Positions 17,712 to 25,922 of a stretch of DNA of 64,000 nucleotides are shown here, piece by piece. The position numbers and the translations under genes are program-made. The notes beneath the pieces were generated by a model that did not search any database, was not told the origin of the DNA, and worked only from the letters and a program-made list of their open reading frames with translations. Source of the DNA: Chryseobacterium sp. BLS98 (GTDB taxonomy: Bacteria > Bacteroidota > Bacteroidia > Flavobacteriales > Weeksellaceae); NCBI RefSeq assembly GCF_001045445.1, contig NZ_LFNF01000001.1:806001-870000 (forward strand), written 5' to 3'. Every line of letters begins with the position of its first letter. Within the stretch, counting starts at the first letter, position 1.

Positions 17712-18482
17712 ATGGAAGAAAATAATTTGGTTATTACCTTTACCATTACCCTACTTATTGTCGTTTTAATGATGATCTTCATCTATGTGGTCTTTATCAA
17801 AAAGAAAACAAGCCTTCTGATAGCACAAAAAGAAAAAGACATGCGGTTCGAAAAAGAGCTGGCTACTTCACAGGTAGAAATAAAGGAACAGACGCTGAAT
17901 TATATTGGTCAGGAACTGCATGATGATGTGGGGCAAAAACTCTCAGTGGTCCGTCTGCGGCAAAATCAGCTGGTTTCCAAACTGAAAAACGCAGAAAAGG
18001 AAGAATTAAATGAATTAAGTGAACTTTTAGGCGAGTGTATCCAGGATATCAGGAATTTATCGAAAACACTGATCACGGAGCAGATTATCCATTTCGGGCT
18101 GACAGAATCCATAGAAAGAGAAGTGAAAAGGATCCGGAAATTAAAATTATTAAAAATAGATTTCGTCACCCAGAAACAGGATATTGATATTTCACCCAAA
18201 CATGGACTGATCCTCTTCCGTATTATTCAGGAAAGTATTAATAATATTTTAAAGCATTCCAGAGCCAAAAATGTATCCATAAGGCTGGAAGACGACCCTG
18301 AAATTTTACGAATTTACATTTCGGATAACGGAAAAGGTTTTGATACCTCCAAAATACAGGACGGTTCGGGGTTGAAGAATATGGAACTCCGGGCAAAACT
18401 AATTCATGCTGAATTTTCCATACAGTCGGAACTTACTAAAGGAACACAAACCTCAATAACCTATTATAAACATATACCATGA
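17712..18482 (+). CDS. NarL-type sensor histidine kinase (HisKA_3)
   Basis: A 256-residue kinase with one N-terminal membrane helix (about 9-29), a short coiled-coil linker and the HisKA_3 phosphoacceptor motif ELHDDVGQ with His70. The ATPase domain has ESINNILKHSRAKNVSI (N box) and DNGKGFDTSK, GSGLKNMELRAKLI (G boxes). There is no large periplasmic sensor domain, so input probably comes from a partner such as the preceding membrane protein. The stop overlaps the response regulator start by 4 bases, showing translational coupling. Confidence 0.88.
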   Translation: MEENNLVITFTITLLIVVLMMIFIYVVFIKKKTSLLIAQKEKDMRFEKELATSQVEIKEQTLNYIGQELHDDVGQKLSVVRLRQNQLVSKLKNAEKEELNELSELLGECIQDIRNLSKTLITEQIIHFGLTESIEREVKRIRKLKLLKIDFVTQKQDIDISPKHGLILFRIIQESINNILKHSRAKNVSIRLEDDPEILRIYISDNGKGFDTSKIQDGSGLKNMELRAKLIHAEFSIQSELTKGTQTSITYYKHIP

Positions 18483-19123
18483 AAACTATTCCCATAGCTA
18501 TCGTTGATGATCACACTCTGATGTCCAAGGCACTGGAGAACATGATCATGGAAAACCCGCAGTACAGTGTCATTATGAATCATCCCAACGGCGAAGACTT
18601 TATAACTGCAATAGAGAACACTTCAGAATTGCCGGCCGTGGTGTTGATGGACATCAATATGCCTTATAAAAACGGTATAGAAACCACAGAATGGCTAAGC
18701 GAGCATCATCCTGATATAAAAGTCATTGCCCTGACCATGGAAGATGATGAAAAAATACTGATCAAAATGCTGAAAGCCGGAGCCAAAGGGTATTTGCTGA
18801 AAGATATGCAGCCCTCAATTCTCTTTCAGGCAATAGATACCGTATTTGATAAAGGCAGTTTTTATACAGATTTTGTCGCCCAGAAACTGTTGAAGGTAAA
18901 ATCAGAAGACATCAGAAACGCTTCCCTTCTTTCCGAATTAAAAGACCGGGAAAAAGAATTCATCAAATGGGCCTGCAGCGAACTTACTTACAAAGAAATT
19001 GCGGATAAGATGTTCCTCAGTCCCAAAACCATTGACGGTTACAGGGATTCCGTTTTCACAAAACTGGAAATAAAGAACAGAGCCGGACTTGTCCTTTTTG
19101 CCTTAAAGCATGATCTTTGTTGA
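18479..19123 (+). CDS. NarL/FixJ-family response regulator
   Basis: A 214-residue two-domain regulator. The receiver domain (1-125) has the acidic pair Asp10-Asp11, the phosphorylation site Asp58 in VVLMDINMPYKNG and the conserved Lys in YLLKDM. The C-terminal LuxR-type helix-turn-helix reads LKDREKEFIKWACSELTYKEIADKM then LSPKTIDGYRDSVF. It is the cognate partner of the overlapping kinase gene. The target genes cannot be read from the window. A strong terminator follows. Confidence 0.9.
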   Translation: MKTIPIAIVDDHTLMSKALENMIMENPQYSVIMNHPNGEDFITAIENTSELPAVVLMDINMPYKNGIETTEWLSEHHPDIKVIALTMEDDEKILIKMLKAGAKGYLLKDMQPSILFQAIDTVFDKGSFYTDFVAQKLLKVKSEDIRNASLLSELKDREKEFIKWACSELTYKEIADKMFLSPKTIDGYRDSVFTKLEIKNRAGLVLFALKHDLC

Positions 19124-19164
19124 TCCTGTTTTTCCTTTAAACAAACATTTATAGCCCAATATTT

Positions 19165-19199
19165 ATCCGGTAAATTTTACAATTTACCGGATTTTTTAT
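19165..19199 (+). terminator. Terminator of the two-component operon
   Basis: A perfect 12-bp stem (ATCCGGTAAATT and its complement at 19181-19192) with a TTAC loop and a run of T. Confidence 0.85.
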
Positions 19200-19526
19200 T
19201 TTTCCCTGAATTGGAGCATCTGGTTGTAAAAAGATGCCTGTTTTTTACACAAATTCCAATTTTAATACTGTATAGCATAAGGAGAGCAAAGAAAATCAAT
19301 TTCATTGATTCCATTAGGCAAGGTCTCCTATCCGGCTACTTCATGTGCCAATATCCACGATCATTTGTGCAATCTGTGCAATCCGTGGTTAAAAACTCAT
19401 CGCCCATAAGGGTTGCCAAGCACAAAGGTCTCAAAAAAGGGGTTTTCCCTTCCTCATAATCAGTCATTTACCTCTGTTTTTACTCTCTTAAATGACGGAA
19501 TTTTGTCCTGTACAATAACCCATGAA

Positions 19527-19580
19527 GGCGGAACCCGAAAAGCCCAAACAGAGTAGGGAGCATTTCAAAAAACTAATAAA
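19527..19580 (+). repeat. Shared leader, copy 1, before the caspase-like gene
   Basis: The 54 bases just before the caspase-like ATG resemble the 58 bases just before the trypsin-like ATG. Shared blocks in order are GGCGGAA, CCGAAAAGC, CCAAA, GAGTAGG and CAAAAAACTAA. It may be a common regulatory leader or the trace of duplication. Confidence 0.6.
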
Positions 19581-20426
19581 ATGAAAAAAGCACTCATCGT
19601 AGGCATCAATGACTATGCCCCTATCGGATCAGGCGGACCGGACCTCAACGGATGCATCAACGATGCACGGGATATGGCTAACACATTGGTAATATGCGGT
19701 TTTGACCCTGCAAAGATTAAAATTCTCACCAATCAGAATGCCACCAGGGCCAATATATTAAATTACCTGAAATCATTGGTTAGCAGCAGTGTAAAAGGAG
19801 ACTCTCTTGTCTTTTATTATTCAGGACATGGAACGAGGGTAGCCAATATCGGAACAGATCTGGAAATTGACGGTATGGATGAAGCTATTTGTCCTCACGA
19901 TTATGCAAGTGCCGGGGTGATCCGGGATGATGATTTCAAAACGGTTCTCAGCAAACTGAAATCCGGTGTAAATCTGGAAGTTATCTTCGACTGCTGTCAT
20001 TCAGGAACGGGAACCAGAAAAATGGATCTCGGCCTTGACATGGAACTTTCTTACGAAGCCCCGCGCTTCATTCCTCCTATGCTTGAAGATGAATTTTACA
20101 TGACCTATGCAAGCGAAATGCGGTCATCCGAAAATTCAAAAAAAGCAATTACCATGACCAAAGCCTTAGTCCCGGTTACTGGAATGAATCATACGCTATG
20201 GGCCGCTTCTAAAGACAATCAGGTATCCATGGAAGGAAATATGAGCGGGCAAATCAGGGGATATTTCACTTATCATTTATGTAAAATATTACGGGCAACC
20301 AATGGTAATATTGTGAGAAAAACACTCGACAAACAAATTGCCATAGCCCTGGCAGCAATGGGTGCTGCACAAATCAACCAGACAGAAAGCATCCCCGCAG
20401 AATTTTCGCAAAAGATATTTTCATAA
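19581..20426 (+). CDS. Caspase-like (peptidase C14 / metacaspase) protein
   Basis: A 281-residue cytoplasmic cysteine protease of the caspase clan. The fold is clear from the start: KALIVGINDYA, then LNGCINDARDMANTL. The catalytic His83 lies in YYSGHGT and the catalytic Cys139 in FDCCHSGT. An acidic segment (TDLEIDGMDEAICPHD) fits the S1-pocket region of metacaspases, which cut after Arg or Lys. There is no signal peptide, repeat or death-fold domain, so it is a bare catalytic domain. The next gene encodes a trypsin-like protease behind an almost identical leader, so the two probably act together. Such pairs occur in bacterial conflict and defence modules, but no sensor gene is visible here. 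Confidence 0.88.
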   Translation: MKKALIVGINDYAPIGSGGPDLNGCINDARDMANTLVICGFDPAKIKILTNQNATRANILNYLKSLVSSSVKGDSLVFYYSGHGTRVANIGTDLEIDGMDEAICPHDYASAGVIRDDDFKTVLSKLKSGVNLEVIFDCCHSGTGTRKMDLGLDMELSYEAPRFIPPMLEDEFYMTYASEMRSSENSKKAITMTKALVPVTGMNHTLWAASKDNQVSMEGNMSGQIRGYFTYHLCKILRATNGNIVRKTLDKQIAIALAAMGAAQINQTESIPAEFSQKIFS

Positions 20427-20433
20427 AAATACC

Positions 20434-20491
20434 GGCGGAATCCGAAAAGCTATCCAAAGAGTAGGAAAAATTAACAAAAAACTAAATCATC
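20434..20491 (+). repeat. Shared leader, copy 2, before the trypsin-like gene
   Basis: This begins 8 bases after the caspase-like stop and runs to the trypsin-like ATG. It repeats the blocks GGCGGAA, CCGAAAAGC, CCAAAGAGTAGG and CAAAAAACTAA of copy 1 with small insertions. It fills the whole intergenic gap. Confidence 0.6.
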
Positions 20492-21502
20492 ATGTCTAAA
20501 ACTGAAAGTAACCAACCAATGACAGCGGAAGAGGTGTCAAGACTTAAAACCGTTAAAGCAAAATCAACTGAAAAACCGGCCAGTGCCGAAAAACTAACCA
20601 ACCAGGGACCCACCATGGAAACCATTGACGGACGGTCTTTCCCAAAAGGGATGAAATCGATCGGAATGCCTGCCAATGAAAAAGCAGCAGAAGGAAAAGT
20701 CTTCGAAACCGATCACTTCTATCCTACCCATTCAGACTTTGAATATCAGCCTAAACTGGAATCCAAAAAAGACCGCAAACCGAAATTTATTGACAGAGAA
20801 TCTTTTTTAACCACAGAAGGGGTAAAAACTATATTCGGTCCCGATCAGAGAAAAGTATACAATTCTACAGCCTATCCATGGCGATGTGTAGGGAGAGTGG
20901 AAAGCGCGTTAGGCTCAGGAAGCGGAGTGATGATCGGTCCGAGACATCTTCTTACCTGTGCCCATATCGTAGACTGGCAGGCTAATAACACCACCGGCTG
21001 GTTGAAATTTACACCTATGTATTATAATGGAAGCGCTCCATACGGAAGTGCCTGGGGAACACTGACCTATTATAAATACAAAGTAGCCGGCCCTACCATT
21101 GATTCTACAGAAATACAGTATGATTATGTGGTCATTGTTCTGGACAGAGCTATTGGAAACAGTACAGGCTGGCTGGGAGCAAAGTCCTATTCCGATTCAT
21201 GGGATGGCGGGGCTTACTGGACGCATGCCGGCTATCCCGGAGACCTTACAGGAACGCAAAGGCCAACGTATCAAACCGGTATTGCCCTGGACGGAGATTT
21301 CTGGAGCGCTGATGATAACGAAAGCATGAGCCACAAGGCAGATATCTGGCCCGGACAAAGCGGCGGTCCGTTCTGGGGTTACTGGGATGGAGCTCCATAT
21401 GCCGTTGCTACCCAAAGTGCCCATAATCCAAGTGAGAATTTTGCAAGTGGCGGTTCTGATCTTGTCAATCTTGTTATAAAAGCCCGAAACGAGCATCCTT
21501 AA
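20492..21502 (+). CDS. Trypsin-like serine protease with long N-terminal extension
   Basis: A 336-residue protein. Residues 1-120 are polar and rich in Lys, Glu and Thr (MTAEEVSRLKTVKAKS, KKDRKPKFIDRES) and resemble a disordered pro-region. The protease domain begins near WRCVGRV. It has His158 in LTCAHIVDW, Asp211 in QYDYVVIVLD and Ser290 in WPGQSGGPF, the chymotrypsin-fold triad, close to the V8/glutamyl-endopeptidase type. There is no signal peptide, so it is cytoplasmic unless exported otherwise. The neighbouring caspase-like protein could activate it by cutting the basic pro-region. That is inference from layout. A strong terminator follows. Confidence 0.85.
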   Translation: MSKTESNQPMTAEEVSRLKTVKAKSTEKPASAEKLTNQGPTMETIDGRSFPKGMKSIGMPANEKAAEGKVFETDHFYPTHSDFEYQPKLESKKDRKPKFIDRESFLTTEGVKTIFGPDQRKVYNSTAYPWRCVGRVESALGSGSGVMIGPRHLLTCAHIVDWQANNTTGWLKFTPMYYNGSAPYGSAWGTLTYYKYKVAGPTIDSTEIQYDYVVIVLDRAIGNSTGWLGAKSYSDSWDGGAYWTHAGYPGDLTGTQRPTYQTGIALDGDFWSADDNESMSHKADIWPGQSGGPFWGYWDGAPYAVATQSAHNPSENFASGGSDLVNLVIKARNEHP

Positions 21503-21521
21503 CCAATTTATTATCTTTACT

Positions 21522-21555
21522 AAAGAGCCCGGCTTTGTGCCGGGTTCTTTTTTAT
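21522..21555. terminator. Terminator after the protease pair, possibly bidirectional
   Basis: A 12-bp stem (AAAGAGCCCGGC with GCCGGGTTCTTT, one G-U) and a 5-base loop, followed by T's on the plus strand. The A-rich left arm would give T's on the minus strand, so it may also serve the convergent C1q-like operon. Confidence 0.8.
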
Positions 21556-21616
21556 AGTCGGTTTCCCAACTTCAAACTAATGCTTTAAAAGTAGGAATTA
21601 AATTGTTTTAATGGTT

Positions 21617-22534
21617 TTACTGTTCTACAATTGTAAGCGCATTGTAAACTCCACCTCCTGAAACATCAAACTGACTGATTGTACCATCAAATGCTACTGT
21701 AATCCAGGTAAAAGGTCTTAATTTATCGCCTTTATTTAAATAGACACTCACAGTACAGGCTGAACCTACCGGTACGGCATTGGGGCTTCCCCCGGTATCA
21801 GAAGAATATCCGTTATTTGTTTTTACCCTCTGGGTGATGGTGCCTGCCGAATTTCTTACTTCCCAGATTGCTTCTGTCTGATTATTGGAGCCGGTATTTA
21901 CCTGGCTGGACTGTAATGCAAAAGTAAAAGTTGCAAAATACACACCGTCACGTGGTGCTACAAATTCACCTGTAGCAGGATTGAAGTTGGAAGTTGGAAC
22001 ACCCGAATCAGAGTCTAATTTTTCTGTCCAATTGGTTAAATAAGAAGATCTTCTCTGGACAATACCGGATTTAGGGCCTATTTCCGAAGGGGTTGCACTT
22101 TCAAATAGATAGGTATCCTGAGTGGTTTTACTTGCCATGACTATAATACGCGGCTTTCCTTTAGGGAAAAAGCTTACCCAGTTTGTACCGTCGGAAAATT
22201 CTAAATACCCCTTTACACCAATGGCAGGGCTGTTCACATACCGTAGCGCACCGGCACCAGCCTGAGAAGCTGTTTTTGTAGTATTCCCAATGGCTATAGT
22301 CCCATTATTTGTACCACCCCGTAAATCGAGGGCCACTTTTGGATTAGCTGTCATTACCCCTATTCTCCCGGAATTATTAATGATAACATTACCGGCATCT
22401 GTTTTTATTTCGACAGGATTGCTTGGATTGGGCACTCCTATTCCTATCTGGGCGTTTATTTGCGTTACTGCAATTGGCAAAACAATAAAGGCACTGATCA
22501 ATCTTTTTATTTTATTTTTTGGTCCCATCATCAT
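21617..22534 (-). CDS. Secreted C1q/TNF-like jelly-roll protein, paralogue 3
   Basis: A protein of about 305 residues if started at the triple Met (MMMGPKNK). The longer frame would use GTG and overlap the preceding gene. A signal peptide ends near QINAQIGIG. The middle contains short collagen-stalk-like repeats seen in this family (NPSNPVEIKTDAGNVIINNSGRIGV, ALDLRGGTNNG, GAGALRY). The C-terminal 160 residues fit a C1q-like domain: FNPATGEFVAPRDGVYFATFTFAL, then LNKGDKLRPFTW and a final NALTIVEQ strand. It is the last of three tandem paralogues read on the minus strand. Role unknown; surface display or adhesion is a guess. Confidence 0.75.
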   Translation of the reverse strand: MMMGPKNKIKRLISAFIVLPIAVTQINAQIGIGVPNPSNPVEIKTDAGNVIINNSGRIGVMTANPKVALDLRGGTNNGTIAIGNTTKTASQAGAGALRYVNSPAIGVKGYLEFSDGTNWVSFFPKGKPRIIVMASKTTQDTYLFESATPSEIGPKSGIVQRRSSYLTNWTEKLDSDSGVPTSNFNPATGEFVAPRDGVYFATFTFALQSSQVNTGSNNQTEAIWEVRNSAGTITQRVKTNNGYSSDTGGSPNAVPVGSACTVSVYLNKGDKLRPFTWITVAFDGTISQFDVSGGGVYNALTIVEQ

Positions 22535-22541
22535 ATATTTT

Positions 22542-23390
22542 TTACAGTTCACTGATGCTTAAGTTATTTAATTTACCGTCATTTAGGGTATTTCGGGCAC
22601 TTCCTATATTATGTCTCACACTAAATTGTATGGTATCGTCTTTTTTAAGATTGAAAATAGCATTACAATTACCTCCTATAAAATTACTTACTGCACCGGC
22701 CTGAAAAGCAGGGTAAGAATTTACAGTTTTGAACACAGGAATGTTATTAGTGCTTTGGCTACTTTCTATTGCAGTTTCTATGAATGTGTTTTTGGGTATA
22801 TTTCCATTAGCCAGGGTAATATTAAAAGAAACCAGATAGAAGCCATCACGCGGAGCTTTAAATATTCCGGTTGCAGGATCGAAGTCTCCACCGGCGCCGG
22901 CGCCTAAATCAACGGTTTCCGTCCAGCCTGTAATAACTGTTGTAGTAGCACTTGCAATGCTTTGTGCAGAGGATTTGCTGGCATTCACCAATGCTTTGGT
23001 CGGAGCGGCCAGAGGCAGTGCTATCCACTGTTCCCCATCAGAATATTCTAAAAATCCACCTGCATTATAGCGTATTGCTCCTCCACCTGCTGCGGCAGGA
23101 CTCTGTGTATTAGTGCCTAAACCAATAATTCTCTGGTCGCTTGAAGAACGCAGGTCGACTTTAGTAACTGGATTTAAAAGCCCAACACCTATCTGCCCTT
23201 CTGATGAAATAACAACATCGTTAGATATTTTTGTTGCATCAGGGGCAGAGCCATTATCTTTTCCCGCATCTATATGTAAAGGCTGCGAGGGAGTTGAAGT
23301 AAAAAATCCTACTTGTGCAGTTGTTTTAATGGCAGAAAAAAATAAAATACAGGCGAATAGTTTATAACTTATACCGATTTGCTTTTTCAT
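22542..23390 (-). CDS. Secreted C1q/TNF-like jelly-roll protein, paralogue 2
   Basis: A 282-residue protein with a signal peptide ending AIKTTAQVG. The stalk region has PSQPLHIDAGKDNGSAPD, NDVVISSEGQIGVGLLNP and VDLRSSSDQRIIGLGT, which match its neighbours closely. The C-terminal domain repeats the C1q pattern: FDPATGIFKAPRDGFYLVSFNITL, FNLKKDDTIQFSVR and NLSISEL at the end. It lies 10 bases after paralogue 1 and 7 bases before paralogue 3, so all three are in one operon. Confidence 0.75.
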   Translation of the reverse strand: MKKQIGISYKLFACILFFSAIKTTAQVGFFTSTPSQPLHIDAGKDNGSAPDATKISNDVVISSEGQIGVGLLNPVTKVDLRSSSDQRIIGLGTNTQSPAAAGGGAIRYNAGGFLEYSDGEQWIALPLAAPTKALVNASKSSAQSIASATTTVITGWTETVDLGAGAGGDFDPATGIFKAPRDGFYLVSFNITLANGNIPKNTFIETAIESSQSTNNIPVFKTVNSYPAFQAGAVSNFIGGNCNAIFNLKKDDTIQFSVRHNIGSARNTLNDGKLNNLSISEL

Positions 23391-23400
23391 GATGTATATC

Positions 23401-24297
23401 TTAATGTTCTATTATGGTTAAATTATTAAATCCGTCATCCGGATTGGCAGGATCGGAAGCATTACTGGTAACCCTAAGCGGAATAGATCCTGTGGTGAGA
23501 TTTTGATAGAGTCTCGCACTTACCTTAGTCCCTGCAGTCAGAGTAAGGGTAACGGTACTTGATCCGCCAGCCTGCGTTGAACGTGTAGAGTTGGCATCAT
23601 CAGCTGTACCTGTCATAGACTGCCCGAAAGTTTTGTATACACTGGCAAGAACTGTGCTTGTAGTGGGATTATAAAACTGTGATTCAACTCTGGAACCGTC
23701 GCTAATAACTGCACCGTTAAAATTAAAGGTTAATAAAAAAGTATAGGTTCCGTCCCGTGGGGCTGTGAATTCACCGGAAGTGGGATCGAAACTGTTACTC
23801 ATGTCACGTACTTCGCTCCAGTTAGTAATAGTTGTAGCCGTAGCTGTTGGTATTGACTGGCTTGAAACTTTACGAAGAACAACCACTGCTTTTTGAGGAG
23901 CGATATAAGCTTTGTTCCATGCTACACCATCAGAAACTTCTATTTTAGGTCCTACCGGTACACTATTAACATCGTATCGTGTAGCCCCGGCGCCTGCTGT
24001 TGCTGCCGACATGGTAGTTGTCCCTAAACCAAGGGAGTTTTCACTTCCGGCTGACCTGATATCCAGCTGTACCTGAGGATTCATAACCCCAGCTCCAATA
24101 AAACCCGTTGTTTTATTTACAATAACATCATTTGAAATTTGTGTTGGCGTTAATGTTCCCGAAGCCGGATTATCCTTTGCTCCATCTACATGTAGAATCC
24201 CTTGTGGATTACTTGTCCCAATTCCAATCTGTGCACTGTATATATTAATAAGGAAATAAACGGGAAGTACCAATGTTTTGTGTATTTCTTTTCTCAT
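23401..24297 (-). CDS. Secreted C1q/TNF-like jelly-roll protein, paralogue 1
   Basis: A 298-residue protein, first of the three-gene set. The signal peptide ends near NIYSAQIGIG. The stalk contains NPQGILHVDGAKDNPAS, TQISNDVIVNKTTGFIGAG and LDIRSAGSENSLGLGT. The C1q-like domain starts with FDPTSGEFTAPRDGTYTFLLTFNF, continues with LTLTAGTKVSARLYQ and ends FNNLTIIEH. The three proteins keep the same order of blocks but differ strongly in the jelly-roll loops, as expected for binding proteins under diversification. Partner or ligand is unknown. Confidence 0.75.
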   Translation of the reverse strand: MRKEIHKTLVLPVYFLINIYSAQIGIGTSNPQGILHVDGAKDNPASGTLTPTQISNDVIVNKTTGFIGAGVMNPQVQLDIRSAGSENSLGLGTTTMSAATAGAGATRYDVNSVPVGPKIEVSDGVAWNKAYIAPQKAVVVLRKVSSQSIPTATATTITNWSEVRDMSNSFDPTSGEFTAPRDGTYTFLLTFNFNGAVISDGSRVESQFYNPTTSTVLASVYKTFGQSMTGTADDANSTRSTQAGGSSTVTLTLTAGTKVSARLYQNLTTGSIPLRVTSNASDPANPDDGFNNLTIIEH

Positions 24298-25054
24298 ATT
24301 CTTAATTTAAAATTTAAAGTAATAATTAAATTTAATAGTCCTCCGTTAATCTTAATTTATCCCTAAATAAACAAGATCAGATAACATCCATACATCATTT
24401 TAATACTTAACAAATTGTACATTAATTGCGCTAATATTATATTTGATGCAGCCCTTCAGGAAGATTTAAAGTTTTACTTTTGAGGGACCAGCAAAACTTT
24501 AATATTTTTGGCAAACAATTAATAATACATTTTAGTAAAAATTACAGCTTTATAGTTGAAGTTCATTTAATTATTTAATGTGTTTTTAGAATCTTACTTT
24601 ATTAATACAACTATTAATTCTAACTATTGAGAATAATATTTTGCAAAAATCAAGATTTTCTGCAATCAATCAAAAGATAACATGTCGATATACTTCGATA
24701 CGCATATAGATTTTTTCCAGGGTTTAAGGTTTGAGGAATTGAAGGGTAATATCAGTTGAGATTTTCTTGGAGGAAGAAATCGGGAGAGGATAGATTTTTT
24801 CATAATGTATGTTTTTGTAAAGTTAATCAATTTTAGCATTCTGTATAATAATTTAATAATAAATTATTATTATTAAATATTTTATGCATAAAAAAAACAG
24901 ATATGACTAATTTTACCTTTGTTACTTTATCATTTTATATTGTAAGTTATCAGCTTCTTTTCTATTTAACAGTACAGATAAACCCTATGTAAATTCGATT
25001 TTAAGAAAGCAATACTATAAATATTTTAATACATTTGTTCAAAACATATTCTGA
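24298..25054. other. Long A/T-rich gene-free stretch, 757 bases
   Basis: The longest gap in the window, between the divergent C1q operon and the zincin operon. It has no ORF of protein-like composition. It contains an A/T palindrome cluster near 24846-24880 (ATAATTTA..TAAATTAT with ATT repeats). Near the right end is a possible -7 box (TACATTTG, 25030-25037) 17 bases before the next ATG, without a good -33 match. It could hold a small RNA or decayed DNA, but nothing decisive is visible. Confidence 0.5.
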
Positions 25055-25564
25055 ATGAATTTCGAGCAAATCAACTTACACCTTGAGGCTTATAAGGAAC
25101 ACAACCAGATTCTGGATGCCGCCAAATTTCTAATCCATTCTTTTGACCTGGAACATGAAAATTTTGCCGGTTTTGGATTCCGGGAAGAGCTCTCTCCCAC
25201 TTCTATGCTTTTAACAGCAGAAGGGGTATTAGGCGGACCTCAAACTGTAATGATTCCAAAGAATTTATTTGATTTTGATCTTAACCTTGTCCTGAATATG
25301 GTTGCCCATGAAATGCTTCATGTACGTCAGAAAGCTCCCGGACAGGTCATCGAAGATAAAAACGAACGGGAATTCCAGGCTTATTCTGAAATGCTTTTTC
25401 ATAAAGTATTTCCACGGATTCCCGAATTATCGGACCATTATAAGAAATTCTTCGGGGGCCAGGCCCTGGAGTATTACAGAAGAATGGGTGAAGGATCCGA
25501 ACTTCAGAAAAAATATGAAGCAGAGAAATTAGAAGTAGAACATTTAATTAATTCATTACCATGA
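25055..25564 (+). CDS. Putative zinc metalloprotease-like protein (HExxH)
   Basis: A 169-residue soluble protein. It carries one HExxH motif, HEMLH (residues 85-89), in a helix (NLVLNMVAHEMLHVRQK), preceded by a beta hairpin (GPQTVMIPKNLF), which is the usual zincin arrangement. A third zinc ligand could be the Glu in NEREFQAYSEMLFH about 22 residues later. It is a single-domain protein without signal peptide. The stop overlaps the csaA start by 4 bases. Four genes (zincin, CsaA, exonuclease, MIP18) form a compact plus-strand operon. Its substrate is unknown. Confidence 0.7.
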   Translation: MNFEQINLHLEAYKEHNQILDAAKFLIHSFDLEHENFAGFGFREELSPTSMLLTAEGVLGGPQTVMIPKNLFDFDLNLVLNMVAHEMLHVRQKAPGQVIEDKNEREFQAYSEMLFHKVFPRIPELSDHYKKFFGGQALEYYRRMGEGSELQKKYEAEKLEVEHLINSLP

Positions 25565-25908
25565 CCATAAAGCCGGAAATATCCTGGGCAGATTTTGAAA
25601 AAATAGACATCCGATGCGGAACCATTATTTCTGTAAATGATTTTGAAAAGGCAAGAAACCCTTCTTACCAGCTGGAAATAGATTTCGGGGATCTTGGCAT
25701 TAAAAAGTCCTCAGCACAAATTACTTCTCTCTACGGAAAAGAAGAGCTGATAGGAAAACAGGTAATGGCCGTGGTGAATTTTCCCAGAAAACAGATCGCC
25801 AATTTCTTCAGTGAGTGTCTTGTAATGGGAGTATATGGTGAAGACAAAAAAGATGTCACTCTTTTGACACCGTCACTGCCTGTAAAAAATGGCATGCCAG
25901 TAGGATAA
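25561..25908 (+). CDS. csaA: CsaA-type tRNA-binding protein / export chaperone
   Basis: A 115-residue protein that fits CsaA along its full length: ISWADFEKIDIRCGTIISV at the start, then FGDLGIKKSSAQITSLYGKEELIGKQVMAVVNFP and the final LLTPSLPVKNGMPVG. It has the OB fold of the tRNA-binding domain family. In Bacillus CsaA is a chaperone for preproteins, and a tRNA-related role is also considered for the fold. It overlaps the zincin gene by ATGA and is 14 bases before the exonuclease gene. Confidence 0.88.
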   Translation: MTIKPEISWADFEKIDIRCGTIISVNDFEKARNPSYQLEIDFGDLGIKKSSAQITSLYGKEELIGKQVMAVVNFPRKQIANFFSECLVMGVYGEDKKDVTLLTPSLPVKNGMPVG

Positions 25909-25922
25909 AAACACCAATACAT

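Larger units (their letters stand above)
19124..19580. other. Gene-free stretch with terminator, short repeats and leader of the caspase-like gene
   Basis: This holds the terminator of the response regulator and then a low-complexity region. Within it is the 9-base tandem TGTGCAATC TGTGCAATC followed by CGTGG (about 19363-19387). A 54-base leader shared with the next gene sits at 19527-19580. The 82-residue ORF at 19211-19459 has no start context or protein-like composition and I do not call it a gene. Confidence 0.6.

Noticed and set aside
19211..19459. 82-residue ORF in the gap before the caspase-like gene
   Set aside because: No start context, odd composition and it runs through the GTGCAATC repeats; no sign of a protein family.
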